From the NCBI GenBank assembly GCA_900170005.1, contig LT827128.1, positions 2,662,168 to 2,726,167 on the forward strand: a DNA stretch of 64,000 nt, given 5' to 3'. The stretch is from Gordonibacter massiliensis (ex Traore et al. 2017). Lineage in GTDB: Bacteria > Actinomycetota > Coriobacteriia > Coriobacteriales > Eggerthellaceae. Position 1 is the first letter of the stretch, and each line of letters opens with the position of its first letter. Both the position numbers and the translations under genes were made by a program. Shown one piece after another: positions 1 to 8,949 of this stretch. The notes beneath the pieces are model-generated. The model searched no databases, was not told the origin of the DNA, and worked only from the letters and a program-made list of their open reading frames with translations.

Positions 1-146
1 GCAAAGACGACGCGGGAACGTCGGCGACCATCGAGGTCACGCTCAAGGACGCGCTTGAGACGGAGGCCGGAGCGGCTGCCGGCGGAGCCGGGGCCGCAGC
101 GTCCGGCACGGCGGCGGGAGAGGGGGACGGCAATGGCGCGGCGTAG
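1..146 (+). CDS. C-terminal end of a protein upstream of PilO (possibly PilN-like)
   Basis: An open frame runs in from the left edge and stops at a TAG at 144-146. Only the last 47 residues are visible. They end in a low-complexity Ala/Gly tail after a short strand-like segment (ATIEVTLKDA). The reading frame overlaps the start of the next gene (ATG at 133) by 14 bases, which implies translational coupling. In pilus and type II secretion operons the gene before pilO is usually pilN, so a PilN-like inner-membrane protein is the best guess from context. The fragment itself carries no diagnostic motif. Confidence 0.45.
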   Translation, partial: KDDAGTSATIEVTLKDALETEAGAAAGGAGAAASGTAAGEGDGNGAA

Positions 147-735
147 CATGTTGAACCGGTCTTTCTCCACGCGCGAGAAAGTGCTCATGTTGGTGTTGGC
201 GGTGTTGCTCGTGGCGGCGTGCTACTACTTCCTCGTCATCAAGAACGTGGCCGACACGAAGCTCGAGAACGATCTGCAGCTGCAGGAGATTCAGCAGCAG
301 ATAGACACGCAAACGGCGCTGGCCATGGCGCGCACGCGCATGGAAGGCGAGCTGGAGAAGCTCGGCGACGTGAACAAGCTTCCCGTGGTGGCCACATACG
401 ACAACATCCGTAACGAGCTCGACGAGCTGAACGCGCTGCTCGCAGGCGTGGGCACCTACGATGTGAAGTTCGGCCAGCCTGAGCTCGAGGGCGAGCTGGT
501 GCGCCGCCCCGTCACCATCACGTACACCGTGCCGAGCTACGATGCGGCGCTCAATATCGTGCAGTCGCTTCAGAACGGCTCGTATCGCTGCGACATAACC
601 GATTTCACCCTCACCGGCAAGATGCTCGCCGACGGCAGCATCGAAAGCGTGAACGCCACGCTCGACGTCACCTATTTCGAAACGACGCGGGGCGCCACGA
701 ACCTCAGCGGATTGGCGGAGGGCAAGGCCTCCTAA
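133..735 (+). CDS. PilO-like type IV pilus assembly protein
   Basis: 200-residue protein with a short basic N-terminus, one membrane segment at about residues 17-37 (VLMLVLAVLLVAACYYFLVI), then a coiled-coil-like stretch (about 40-80) and an alpha/beta domain. This is the bitopic architecture of PilO/GspM proteins, which with PilN and PilM form the inner-membrane alignment complex of type IV pili. The start at 133 is preferred over an upstream ATG at 55 because of the purine-rich GAGAGGGGG just before it and because 133 puts the membrane segment at the usual distance from the N-terminus. Its stop lies five bases from the stop of the convergent next gene. Confidence 0.6.
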   Translation: MARRSMLNRSFSTREKVLMLVLAVLLVAACYYFLVIKNVADTKLENDLQLQEIQQQIDTQTALAMARTRMEGELEKLGDVNKLPVVATYDNIRNELDELNALLAGVGTYDVKFGQPELEGELVRRPVTITYTVPSYDAALNIVQSLQNGSYRCDITDFTLTGKMLADGSIESVNATLDVTYFETTRGATNLSGLAEGKAS

Positions 736-740
736 GCGCG

Positions 741-3290
741 CTATTTCCTTGCGACCTTCTCCAGCACGAACCGGTCCTTGCCCTCTTCCTTCGCGCGGTA
801 GAGGGCGCTGTCGGCTTGCTGGTAGGCGTTGCGATACGAGATGGGCTCATCCTTCAGTTCCACGCCGCCGATGCTGAGCGTGATCGAGTGCTCCATGTCG
901 GCCTGGTCGACGTACGCCACGCCCTCTCCCACGATGCGCGCGCACCGCTCGACCAGCTGGTCGTGGTCGATGGATCCGTTCAAGCACACGGCGAACTCGT
1001 CGCCGCCCAAGCGCCCGACCAAATCGTTCGGGCGGAAAGCCCGACGGAGGGCTTCGGCCGTCTGCCTGAGCGCTCCGTCGCCTGCCAGGTGCCCATACGT
1101 GTCGTTCACGCCCTTGAAGTTGTCGGCGTCGATGATGAGCAGCGCTCCCGCCTTGCCCGCGGCCAGAAGCTCTCCCGCGCGCTCCTTGAACGTCTCCCAA
1201 TTCAGCAGCCCGGTGAGGCCGTCGTGGTGCGCGCGCTTGGAAAGGTCCATGCGCTCGCGCACCTCGTCGTCGATGCGCACGACCTTCCCGATCACCGAGA
1301 TGGGCCGCCCCTCGTCGTTCGTCACCAGGTTCGAGATAATGCGGAGCCAGCCTTCGTCGCCGTTGGCGAAATGGTACGGCAAGTCGGTCACCAGGCGGTT
1401 CGGCGAGGTGAACGCGTCGAGCATCTCCGGGTCGGAGTTGACGGCTATTTGAGCATGGGCGTGGTGAAGGACGCGGTACGAGCCGTCTTCCGATTGCTCG
1501 CTGGCGGGTATCTCGGCGATGGCCTCGGGGCCCTTCGGATTCGACAGGATCAGCGTGTCGTTTTCCATGGAGTACTCGAAAAGCTGCTCGTTCGTCAAAC
1601 CGTACAGTTTTTGGAAGCGCCGGTTCTCTTCGCGCATGCGCCGTCCGGCGCGCGTGCGCGTGCGCAGGTACAGGGCCAGCAGCACGATAACGACCATCAG
1701 AAGCGTGATGCATCCCGCTGCGATTTCGAGCAGGTGGTCTTGCAGGAACAAATTCACCTGCTCGCTTTGGTCGATGAGCGCGTTGTCGTACATGATGGAG
1801 TCGCGTTGCTCGGCGGGCAGGCCGCGCAAAAGCTTGTCCACCACGAGCAGCAGCTCCGGCTCCACGGGGCGCACGAAACCGAAGGCGGTTGTGCTGGTGA
1901 TGGTGGATTGCGGCAGGGTGAGCACGTTGCCCAGGTTGCCGATGCTCGTGTAATACGGGGCCGTGTACGTGTTCGCGTACGTGTAGTCCGCCCCTCCGTT
2001 GTTCACGGCTTCGAGGCAGGCTTCGATCGTGTCGTACACCACGATGTTGTCCCTGTTCTTGGCAAGGGAGGAAAGTTCCCAAGGCACGGCGAGCTTCTTG
2101 GCGGGGAACTCGTCGGGGTTGATGAACTTGTTGTACACGATAAGCGTCGATGCGGTGAGGTAGGGGGCGGAAAGCGACAGGTCGAGGCTTTCGGAAACGC
2201 TGTAGTTCGCGTCGATGCCGGCCACCATATCCACGTCGGCCGCTTTGATGGCCGCCGCCATGTCGTCGGATCGCTCGAGCGGGACTATCTCGAACTTCAG
2301 GCCGGCCATGTCCGACAGGTAGTCCAACACGCCGCGCGTCACGCCCTTGAGCTCTCCCGTGGCAGGGTCGATGGATTGGACGGGCTGCTTGTCCGACAGC
2401 ACGCCCACGCGCAGCGACCGATGGTTTTGGGCGAACGCCAGCTCGTCTTCCGTCAGAGCGTAGTTCTCGTTCGATTCCATGAAGTACTTGCTGCGCAGTG
2501 TGTTCTGCAGCGTCGGATCGCTCTCGTTGATGCGGGCTATGGTCGCGTCGAGCTCGTCGATGATCTCGCGCTGCCCGTGCGGCGCGGCGAAGAAGTAGGG
2601 CCGGGCGGCGAACCAGGCCACCATGTCGAATCCGTCGTGCACGTTCACGTCGACGTCGAGGAGCGCGTCGGCCTCGCCGGAGAGCGTGAGATCTTGCATC
2701 TCCTCGAGCGACGTGCATTCCACGGTTTCGAGCTTCAGCTTGTTCTGGCTGCAGAAGTATTCTAGCTCCTCGCGGCGCTGCTTGGCGCTCTGGTACAGCG
2801 CCACGCGCAGCGTGCCGCGCGTGATCAGGTTCGTTTGCGTGAGGGCGCCGTTTGACGGCGCGAACAGCGCGGTGTGGGCCGTGCCGTAGCTGTTCTGGGG
2901 ATACTCGTACAGCTTGGCGAGCTGCTCGCTGTACACCATGTTGCCTTCGAGGTCCACCTCTCCGGTGTCGAGCATGTCCAGAAGGGTCAACGCGCGCTCG
3001 TTGTCGTTTTCACCCGGAGCTTCGACGAACTCGTAAGCCCAGCCGGTGTACTGGGCGACGTGCACAAGGTAATCGTAGGCGTAGCCGCTGAACGATCCGT
3101 CGTCGTTGCGCTCGATCATACCTTTCAGGTTGGTGTACCCCACCTTCACGACGCGCTGCTGCGCAGGCCCTTCGGCGTTCGAGGCGGCTTCGGCCGTTTG
3201 GGCGAAAGCCCGGCTGACCTCGGCGGTTGGGAGGATGGGCGCAAGGGCGAGCATGCATGCCAAAAGCATGGCGATCGCGGACCGCGTCAT
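741..3290 (-). CDS. Periplasmic-binding-domain sensor diguanylate cyclase
   Basis: 849 residues from the ATG at 3290, which begins a clear signal peptide (hydrophobic MLLACMLALAPIL). Two tandem bacterial extracellular solute-binding domains (family 3 type, about residues 45-270 and 285-520) are followed by a single membrane helix at about 537-557, a PAS-like region and a C-terminal GGDEF domain. The active-site motif is RLGGDEF and an RxxD inhibitory site (RPND) sits five residues ahead of it, so the cyclase should be active and feedback-inhibited by c-di-GMP. The layout implies that an extracellular amino-acid-like ligand controls c-di-GMP synthesis. The frame stays open upstream to 3584, but that part has no signal peptide or clear ribosome site. 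No strong Shine-Dalgarno is visible at 3290, so the exact start is uncertain. Confidence 0.85.
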   Translation of the reverse strand: MTRSAIAMLLACMLALAPILPTAEVSRAFAQTAEAASNAEGPAQQRVVKVGYTNLKGMIERNDDGSFSGYAYDYLVHVAQYTGWAYEFVEAPGENDNERALTLLDMLDTGEVDLEGNMVYSEQLAKLYEYPQNSYGTAHTALFAPSNGALTQTNLITRGTLRVALYQSAKQRREELEYFCSQNKLKLETVECTSLEEMQDLTLSGEADALLDVDVNVHDGFDMVAWFAARPYFFAAPHGQREIIDELDATIARINESDPTLQNTLRSKYFMESNENYALTEDELAFAQNHRSLRVGVLSDKQPVQSIDPATGELKGVTRGVLDYLSDMAGLKFEIVPLERSDDMAAAIKAADVDMVAGIDANYSVSESLDLSLSAPYLTASTLIVYNKFINPDEFPAKKLAVPWELSSLAKNRDNIVVYDTIEACLEAVNNGGADYTYANTYTAPYYTSIGNLGNVLTLPQSTITSTTAFGFVRPVEPELLLVVDKLLRGLPAEQRDSIMYDNALIDQSEQVNLFLQDHLLEIAAGCITLLMVVIVLLALYLRTRTRAGRRMREENRRFQKLYGLTNEQLFEYSMENDTLILSNPKGPEAIAEIPASEQSEDGSYRVLHHAHAQIAVNSDPEMLDAFTSPNRLVTDLPYHFANGDEGWLRIISNLVTNDEGRPISVIGKVVRIDDEVRERMDLSKRAHHDGLTGLLNWETFKERAGELLAAGKAGALLIIDADNFKGVNDTYGHLAGDGALRQTAEALRRAFRPNDLVGRLGGDEFAVCLNGSIDHDQLVERCARIVGEGVAYVDQADMEHSITLSIGGVELKDEPISYRNAYQQADSALYRAKEEGKDRFVLEKVARK

Positions 3291-3615
3291 AACGGTCGAA
3301 TATGGCGATCGGAACCGGCTTATGGCGAATACCCCCTCAGCGAAATGCGCGAACCCCGATGGGCTCGTCTCAATTCGTAGCGCATGAAGATGATTATAAC
3401 TCCCCCCTGTTGATGATACCGGCGGCGTAGCAGATATCGGTTGATTCAATATTTTGCTGGATGCGCGATGCCGCCGCCCGCCGCGCCCCGTTTGGCTCGA
3501 AGCGACGGCGTTGCGCATGGTCGGCGAAAAAGCTGAGGGAAATGCGGCGCGGTCGCTTGACCCGGACGCGGCCGACCGGTACAATATCGTTCCACGTCCT
3601 CACGGACGCTCATGT

Positions 3616-3691
3616 GGTCGGGTAGCTCAGTTGGTAGAGCAGCGGACTGAAAATCCGCGTGCCGAGGGTTCAAGTCCCCCTCCGACCACCA
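3616..3691 (+). tRNA. tRNA-Phe (GAA)
   Basis: 76-base cloverleaf with acceptor GGTCGGG paired to CTCCGACC, D-loop AGCTCAGTTGGTAGAGC, anticodon loop CTGAAAA (anticodon GAA), T-arm GGGTTCAAGTCCC and an encoded CCA at 3689-3691. A Rho-independent terminator follows directly. Confidence 0.97.
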
Positions 3692-3698
3692 CGCTATC

Positions 3699-3738
3699 AA
3701 AAGCGCCCCGCGAACCAACGGCTCGCGGGGCGCTTTTT
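3699..3738 (+). terminator. Rho-independent terminator after tRNA-Phe
   Basis: 12-bp stem AGCGCCCCGCGA / TCGCGGGGCGCT with a nine-base loop and a following T-run. The A-run on the left side makes it usable in both directions, so it may also end transcripts entering from the convergent GGDEF/EAL gene. Confidence 0.9.
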
Positions 3739-3762
3739 CGCCTGTGCGGTCGGCTTCCCGTC

Positions 3763-6700
3763 TCATTCCCGGTACAGGCAGACCTGGTTCTTGCCGCGCT
3801 CCTTGGCTAGGTACAGGGCCGCGTCGGCGTGCTTGTACAGGTCGTAGAACGAGCGGCCGTCTTCGGGGAAGCGCGCTATGCCCATGCTTGTGTGCAGGTC
3901 GACGGAAGGGTCCCCCTCCCTGCAAAGGCGCGCTATGCGTTCGATAACGTCTTCTCCATGGGAAAGAACCTCGGCCGACGACGCGCCGCACGGTTCGACC
4001 GTCACGAACTCGTCCCCTCCGATGCGCCCCACGAGCTTGTCGGCGTCCTGCTCCTGCAGCGCGCCCGCCACCGCAACGAGCATGCGATCGCCTACCAGGT
4101 GGCCGGCTCGGTCGTTGATGTCCTTGAAGTTGTCGATATCGATGATGGAGAATGCGAAGTGGTCGTCCGGCCCGGCGTGGTCGAGCGTGGTTTGCGCCAT
4201 ACTTTCGACGGTGATTTTGTTGTACACGTTGCACAGCAGGTCGGTGCGCGATTCGTGCACGAGCTCGTCGCGCTCGCGCTTCTCCGCGTCGATGTTCTTG
4301 ATGCGCCCGAACACGGTGGTGGGCTCGCCTTCGGATGTTTCGGCGCAGTTGACCGAGAGCGAGCACCAAAGGTACTCCTCGTCGCCTTTGGGCGCGATGC
4401 GCATCTCGATGGGGGAGGGAACCTCGCCACGCTTCGCCTGCTCGATGCTGTTCTCGATAACGGCGCGGTCGGCTTCGGGCGACAGCGCCAGCTGCTCGGC
4501 AAGCGTCTTGCGCGGCGGCGCTCCCAGCTCGTCTTCGTAGTTGTCCGTGAACTCGACGATTCCCGTGTCGACGTAGAGGTTGAACAGCACGTCGCCCCAG
4601 CTTTTCGAGGCGGTTTGGTAGCGGTTCTCCAAAAGCAGCCCTCCGCTTTGTGCATTGGGCCCTTCCACGGTCGTCACCACGGACACGAAATAGCATTCTC
4701 CGTTTTCGTCGGGCTCGCTCAGCTTGGTCTTCGTTTCGATCCAAAGCAGGCGCCCGTCGCTTGCGCGCAGGCGGTAGCACAGGCCGAACACCCGACCTGG
4801 TTTCGCCGCTTTCTTCACGGCGGCCAGCGCGGTTGGGATGTCGTCGGGATGCATGAGATTGAGATAGCTGTTGTCGAACCGGTCGCGCACCTCCTCGCGC
4901 GTGTAGCCGATGACGGCAAGGAACTCGGGCGACAGGTATTTGACGGTGAACCGGTCGTCGTCGGCAAGGCATTTGATGGCGGCCGGTGTTTCGTCGAGGA
5001 TCCCTCTGGTCATGGCAAGCTCTTTGGCGACGCGAAGGCTCTTGCGCTTGAAACGATCGGTGTCCATGATGACCACGACGAGGTACGGCGTGCCGATTTT
5101 CGGCCTTACGACGTTGCCCGTGCCAGTGATCCACAGGAAGCTGCCGTCGGCGCGCACGATTCTGAACTCGATGAGCACGGTGTCGCCCTGCCCGAGCTGC
5201 CGACGTATCTCCTCGTTCACGGAGGCCATGTCATCGGGGTGCACGATGGCGAGCGCGCGGTTGCCCAGCTTCGTGGCTATCTCGGGCGCCGTGTAGCCCA
5301 GCATGCGGCGGTAGCCTTCGTTGCAGGTGATGAACGTGAAGTTCTCGTCCATGGCCACCTGGAACACGCCCGCATGCGCGCGGTCGATGAGCTCGCTGGG
5401 CGACAGCGGCTGCACCGGCTGCGCGCGAGCGTACACCAGCGAGGCGACGTCGCTCGCAGCTTTGCCCTGCTTGCATCCGTGCAAGTGCTTCTCCTCGAAC
5501 GCCACGGCATCGAGCGGCCGATCATAGAGGTAACCTTGGATGTGGTCGGCTCCCAGCGCGCGCACCACACCGAGCACTTCCTCGGTCTCGACGCCCTCCA
5601 CGCACACGGACAGGTTCATGCGGTGGCACAGATCGATGATGCTCGACACGATGCGCTGGTCGTTCACGTCGTAGGTGATGCGCTCCAGAAAGCTGCGGTC
5701 CACCTTGAGCTCGTCGGCGGCGATGACGCGGAACAGGTTCAGCGACGCGTAGCCGGTTCCGAAATCGTCGAAGGCCACGCCGAAGCCCTGGCTGCGCAGG
5801 AAGTCGAACGTGCCGCCAAGGTCCGCCGCGTCGGTGATCATGCCGCTTTCCGTGAGCTCCAGCATGATGTTCCGCGGCTCGACGCGATGGCTTTTCGCGG
5901 CCTCCACGATGCGGAACTTGAAGGACGGGTCGTCCAGCACGTACTTCGAGAGGTTGATGTTCATGACGAACGAAGGGTCTTTCGCCGTCCAACGCGCGGC
6001 CTTCTCGAAAGCTTCGTCCATGAGCCACGAGGTGGCCATGCCGATGAGCCCGCTTTCCTCCAGGTACGGTATGAACTCGAAAGGCGTCACGCCCTCGGGG
6101 AACAGCTCGTCGCTCCAGCGCATGAGCACTTCGCAACCGTGCAGCTCTTCGGTTTGCGCGTCCACGATGGGCTGGTAGCGGGCGGAGAACCCTTCGAATC
6201 CATGGGCTATGCAGGCCTGAAGCGTTTCCATGAGAAGCAGCGTCTTGTGCGACGCTTCGCAGAGTTCGGGCGTGCACACGGTGCAACGCCCCCGGCCTCG
6301 GTGCTTGGCGTCGATGAGCGCAATGTGCAGGTTGCGGTAGAGCTCGTCGGGGGTCAGGACGTTGTCGGGGTAAACGCAGATGCCGCCCGAAACCTTGAAC
6401 GCCACAACCGCGCCCTCGATGGTGAACCCCGCTGTCGTTTCAGCGAGCACGCGCGCGAACAACGCGCGGAGCGCGTCGGCGTCGACGACGCTGGGGATGA
6501 TGGCACCGTAGCAATCGCCGTCGAATTGAAGCGTTTCGGCATCTTCGGGAAGCAGGTCGCTCACGAGCTCCGCCAGCTTGTCGAGAACCAGGTCGCCGAA
6601 CGCGTACGAGTACAGGTTGTTGATGCGGTCGAAGTTGTCGACCCCCACGGCCAGGACGCCGAACGGCGTGCCGGTCCGCACGTATTCGCCGAAGCGGGAG

Positions 6701-6795
6701 CGCAAGGTGCCCTCGCCGCTTGCTAAACCAGCGTGCGCGTCATCCGCATGCGAGACTCCCTGGCGGGGTTGGGCATCCGGGCGAGCTTCTCTCAT
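3763..6795 (-). CDS. GGDEF/EAL/PAS multidomain c-di-GMP protein
   Basis: 1010 residues. Order: an N-terminal GGDEF-like domain with a degenerate active site (FDGDCYG instead of GGDEF), an EAL domain with the expected residues (EVLMRW, ELTESG, DDFGTGYASLN, EGVETEE, QGYLYDRP), three PAS/PAC repeats (about residues 480-840) and a second GGDEF domain with an intact RIGGDEF. No RxxD inhibitory site precedes the second GGDEF. It should therefore both make and degrade c-di-GMP, with the PAS domains as likely sensory modules. No signal peptide or membrane helix is seen, so it is probably cytoplasmic. Having the EAL before the PAS-GGDEF is the reverse of the more common order. The start has a good ribosome site (GAGAGGAAG about 6 bases upstream). 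Confidence 0.9.
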   Translation of the reverse strand: MREARPDAQPRQGVSHADDAHAGLASGEGTLRSRFGEYVRTGTPFGVLAVGVDNFDRINNLYSYAFGDLVLDKLAELVSDLLPEDAETLQFDGDCYGAIIPSVVDADALRALFARVLAETTAGFTIEGAVVAFKVSGGICVYPDNVLTPDELYRNLHIALIDAKHRGRGRCTVCTPELCEASHKTLLLMETLQACIAHGFEGFSARYQPIVDAQTEELHGCEVLMRWSDELFPEGVTPFEFIPYLEESGLIGMATSWLMDEAFEKAARWTAKDPSFVMNINLSKYVLDDPSFKFRIVEAAKSHRVEPRNIMLELTESGMITDAADLGGTFDFLRSQGFGVAFDDFGTGYASLNLFRVIAADELKVDRSFLERITYDVNDQRIVSSIIDLCHRMNLSVCVEGVETEEVLGVVRALGADHIQGYLYDRPLDAVAFEEKHLHGCKQGKAASDVASLVYARAQPVQPLSPSELIDRAHAGVFQVAMDENFTFITCNEGYRRMLGYTAPEIATKLGNRALAIVHPDDMASVNEEIRRQLGQGDTVLIEFRIVRADGSFLWITGTGNVVRPKIGTPYLVVVIMDTDRFKRKSLRVAKELAMTRGILDETPAAIKCLADDDRFTVKYLSPEFLAVIGYTREEVRDRFDNSYLNLMHPDDIPTALAAVKKAAKPGRVFGLCYRLRASDGRLLWIETKTKLSEPDENGECYFVSVVTTVEGPNAQSGGLLLENRYQTASKSWGDVLFNLYVDTGIVEFTDNYEDELGAPPRKTLAEQLALSPEADRAVIENSIEQAKRGEVPSPIEMRIAPKGDEEYLWCSLSVNCAETSEGEPTTVFGRIKNIDAEKRERDELVHESRTDLLCNVYNKITVESMAQTTLDHAGPDDHFAFSIIDIDNFKDINDRAGHLVGDRMLVAVAGALQEQDADKLVGRIGGDEFVTVEPCGASSAEVLSHGEDVIERIARLCREGDPSVDLHTSMGIARFPEDGRSFYDLYKHADAALYLAKERGKNQVCLYRE

Positions 6796-6976
6796 GCGGC
6801 CACTTCCTCTCGAGGCACCAGTGCGGTTACGCGCTCGGCTCAGGTGCGGCGTTCCGGTCGGGTTCGTATGCGGGCGCCGGATCGTCGTTAAAACCTAAGC
6901 TGAAAAGTGGGATATAAGTATAGCGACTGGTTGGGGCGGAGAAAAGGGGGTGTTCGCTTTTGCTCGCGCAAGGCCA

Positions 6977-7010
6977 AACGGCCCTCGGAGCCGAAGCTTC
7001 GAGGGCCGTT
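6977..7010 (-). terminator. Hairpin terminator downstream of tatA
   Basis: 11-bp perfect inverted repeat AACGGCCCTCG / CGAGGGCCGTT with a 12-base loop. The T-tract is better on the plus strand than on the minus strand, but its position just past the tatA stop suggests it ends the tatA transcript. Confidence 0.65.
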
Positions 7011-7035
7011 TTCCGCGTTTTATACCAGGGAGGGC

Positions 7036-7212
7036 TTACGCTGTTTGCTTGCCGCTCGCGGGCGCGTCGTCGTCTTCCACGCGGCCGCGGATCTTCTTCA
7101 CGGTGCGACCGAGCATGCCGCCCAGCTTGGGGAGGTTCTTGGGGCCGAAGATGATGAGCACGACCGCAAGGATCAGGATCAGTTCGGGCAGTCCCATGCC
7201 GAAGATTTTCAT
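7036..7212 (-). CDS. tatA: Sec-independent translocase subunit TatA
   Basis: 58-residue protein: MKIFGMGLPELILILAVVL then the TatA/B signature IIFGPKNLPKLGGMLG, a short amphipathic helix and an acidic tail. Length and motif match minimal TatA proteins, which form the pore of the twin-arginine export pathway. The ATG at 7212 has AAAGGGG about eight bases upstream. No tatB or tatC is adjacent, so the gene stands alone here. A likely client in this window is the DmsA-like enzyme with an RR signal peptide at 55769. The gene is divergent from the TetR regulator at 7466, and a perfect palindrome lies between them. Confidence 0.92.
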   Translation of the reverse strand: MKIFGMGLPELILILAVVLIIFGPKNLPKLGGMLGRTVKKIRGRVEDDDAPASGKQTA

Positions 7213-7361
7213 TTGTCCGCCCCTTTCGCGGTCGATCGCGCTTGCGCATCTTGGTTTTCACGCGATACGGGTGCCGACGCGTTTGGTGCCGGCCGTGCGG
7301 GCCAGCACGCCGCCGCTCCTCGCATCGCGCGTTTCGCTTCCAATAGTATAGCAGCCATAAA

Positions 7362-7378
7362 TTTATAGTGACTATAAA
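7362..7378. promoter_or_regulatory. Perfect palindrome (candidate operator) between tatA and TetR gene
   Basis: TTTATAGTGACTATAAA is a 7-3-7 perfect inverted repeat in an AT-rich island between divergent genes. It lies near the -35 region of a likely tatA promoter (minus-strand -10 TATACT at 7341-7346) and upstream of the plus-strand -10 TATAAT at 7416. Size and place suit a TetR-family dimer site; the regulator at 7466 is the natural candidate. Confidence 0.6.
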
Positions 7379-7415
7379 ATTGATGCGAATAAACAGTTAC
7401 ATCGCAAAACTTCCG

Positions 7416-7421
7416 TATAAT
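7416..7421 (+). promoter_or_regulatory. -10 element of the TetR gene promoter
   Basis: Consensus TATAAT about 45 bases upstream of the ATG at 7466. The -35 is weak (AACAGT at an 18-base spacing is the best match). Confidence 0.55.
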
Positions 7422-7465
7422 GCAGGAAAAGCGCGAACGCGATTCGAGAAGGGGAGGGCCAAGGC

Positions 7466-8131
7466 ATGGCCAAGTCGGACCAGGCGGGAAGCATGTCGAC
7501 GGGTGTCGCTGGCGAGCCCCCTTCGGAAACCTTGCGGGAGCGGAAACGCCGCGAGACGCGCGCCGCCATCGAGCACGCGGCCATATCGCTGGTGGACGAG
7601 CTGGGCTACGACAACGTGACCGTGTCCATGATCAGCGAGCGCGCGGTGGTGTCGCAGGGCACGTTCTTCAACTATTTCCCCACCAAGGACGCCGCCATCG
7701 TGGGGCTGGGCCCCGTGAACCTCGATCCCGCCGCGGTCCACGCCGCCTACGACCGCCTGGCGCCCGCCACGCCGTACCACGCCACGCTCACGCTCTTCCT
7801 AAAGGTGGTGCGCGACCTGGACTGGACGAGCGAGATAGCCGCCATGCGCGCCCGCCTGGTGGCCCAGACGCCGGCGCTCATGAAGCTGTTCTTAGACGGC
7901 ACGTTCGGGTTCGTGTCCGACTTCCGCAGCATCCTCACCTCGTACCTTGAGCAGCATCCCGAGATCCGCACCTGCGCCGACGAGCTCACGCCCGCCGAGG
8001 AGGCCAACCTGGTGGTGGCGGAGGCGCTCGAGGCTGCCAAGTTCGCCCTCGCCCGCACGACGGCCGATCCCGGTGCCCCGCTCCCCGAAGCCGCCGAGGT
8101 GGAAGCCGTCGTCAGGAGGATCGTGGGGTAG
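7466..8131 (+). CDS. TetR/AcrR family transcriptional regulator
   Basis: 221 residues with a TetR_N DNA-binding domain at about 25-75: RERKRRETRAAIEHAAISLV, then the recognition-helix region VSQGTFFNYFPTKDAAIV. The C-terminal ligand-binding domain is all-helical and not recognisable by family. The start has GGGGAGGG upstream, and a short disordered segment precedes the HTH. It is divergent from tatA across a perfect palindrome, so autoregulation and possibly tatA control are plausible. Ligand unknown. Confidence 0.88.
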   Translation: MAKSDQAGSMSTGVAGEPPSETLRERKRRETRAAIEHAAISLVDELGYDNVTVSMISERAVVSQGTFFNYFPTKDAAIVGLGPVNLDPAAVHAAYDRLAPATPYHATLTLFLKVVRDLDWTSEIAAMRARLVAQTPALMKLFLDGTFGFVSDFRSILTSYLEQHPEIRTCADELTPAEEANLVVAEALEAAKFALARTTADPGAPLPEAAEVEAVVRRIVG

Positions 8132-8257
8132 GGCGCATCTCCTGCGGGAAAATGCGCGCGCGAGCGCACGCGGGCTTTCCGAAACCCGTACAATAGGAAT
8201 TGCGAATGGACAGGCGCCCCACCGCGGTCGGCGCGCCTCGTAGACGAAGGAGATCGT

Positions 8258-8728
8258 ATGTCTTGCGAACAGAAGAACCCGGTCATCGGCATCATCATGG
8301 GCTCCGAGAGCGACATGCCGGCCATGGAGCCGTGCATGAAGCAGCTCGACGAGTTCGGCGTGCCCTACGAGGTGAAGGTGGCCAGCGCCCACCGCAAGCC
8401 GACCGAAGTGCACGACTGGGCCAGCACGGCCCACGAGCGCGGCATCCGCGTGATCATTGCCGCGGCGGGCAAGGCAGCCCACCTGGGCGGCGTCGTGGCG
8501 GCTTACACACCCAACCCGGTTATCACCGTGCCCATGAAGACGAGCGACCTAGGCGGCTTGGACTCGCTGCTGTCCATGGTACAGATGCCCTCCGGCGTGC
8601 CCGTGGCGTGCGTGGCCATCAACGGCGCGAAGAACGCCGCCATCCTGGCCGTGCAGATCATGGGCACCGGCTGCGACGGCGCCCGCCAGAAGATCATCGA
8701 CTTCAAGAAGGCCATGGCCGAGGCGTAA
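8258..8728 (+). CDS. purE: 5-(carboxyamino)imidazole ribonucleotide mutase
   Basis: 156 residues, the usual length of class I PurE. Signature elements are [10 protein letters not shown] near the N-terminus, ASAHRKP (phosphate and active-site loop), [15 protein letters not shown] and the [20 protein letters not shown] segment. It converts N5-CAIR to CAIR in purine synthesis and is a soluble octamer in known homologues. Ribosome site GAAGGAG lies five bases before the ATG. It is followed by its own terminator, so it is probably monocistronic; purK is not nearby. Confidence 0.96.
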   Translation: MSCEQKNPVIGIIMGSESDMPAMEPCMKQLDEFGVPYEVKVASAHRKPTEVHDWASTAHERGIRVIIAAAGKAAHLGGVVAAYTPNPVITVPMKTSDLGGLDSLLSMVQMPSGVPVACVAINGAKNAAILAVQIMGTGCDGARQKIIDFKKAMAEA

Positions 8729-8750
8729 GCTGGAAAGCAATCACCTGGGA

Positions 8751-8777
8751 AGGGGGCGCTGCGGCGTCCCCTTTTTT
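8751..8777 (+). terminator. Rho-independent terminator after purE
   Basis: 9-bp stem (AGGGGGCGC with GCGTCCCCT, one G-T pair), tetraloop TGCG and a run of T residues. Confidence 0.85.
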
Positions 8778-8949
8778 GCACAGTGGGTCGAATGCGGCAT
8801 GTTTCAATGGATCGTTGTTCGACGGCAAGCGCCATCCGTTCGCGTCTGGTTTTCCCCGAATCCGCCGCGTGTCTATGAGATTGCCTTTGAAATCTCGCAA
8901 CAATTTCCGCAGCGCCGGCATATTCAGGTTAAGGAGGCGATCCGCGACG

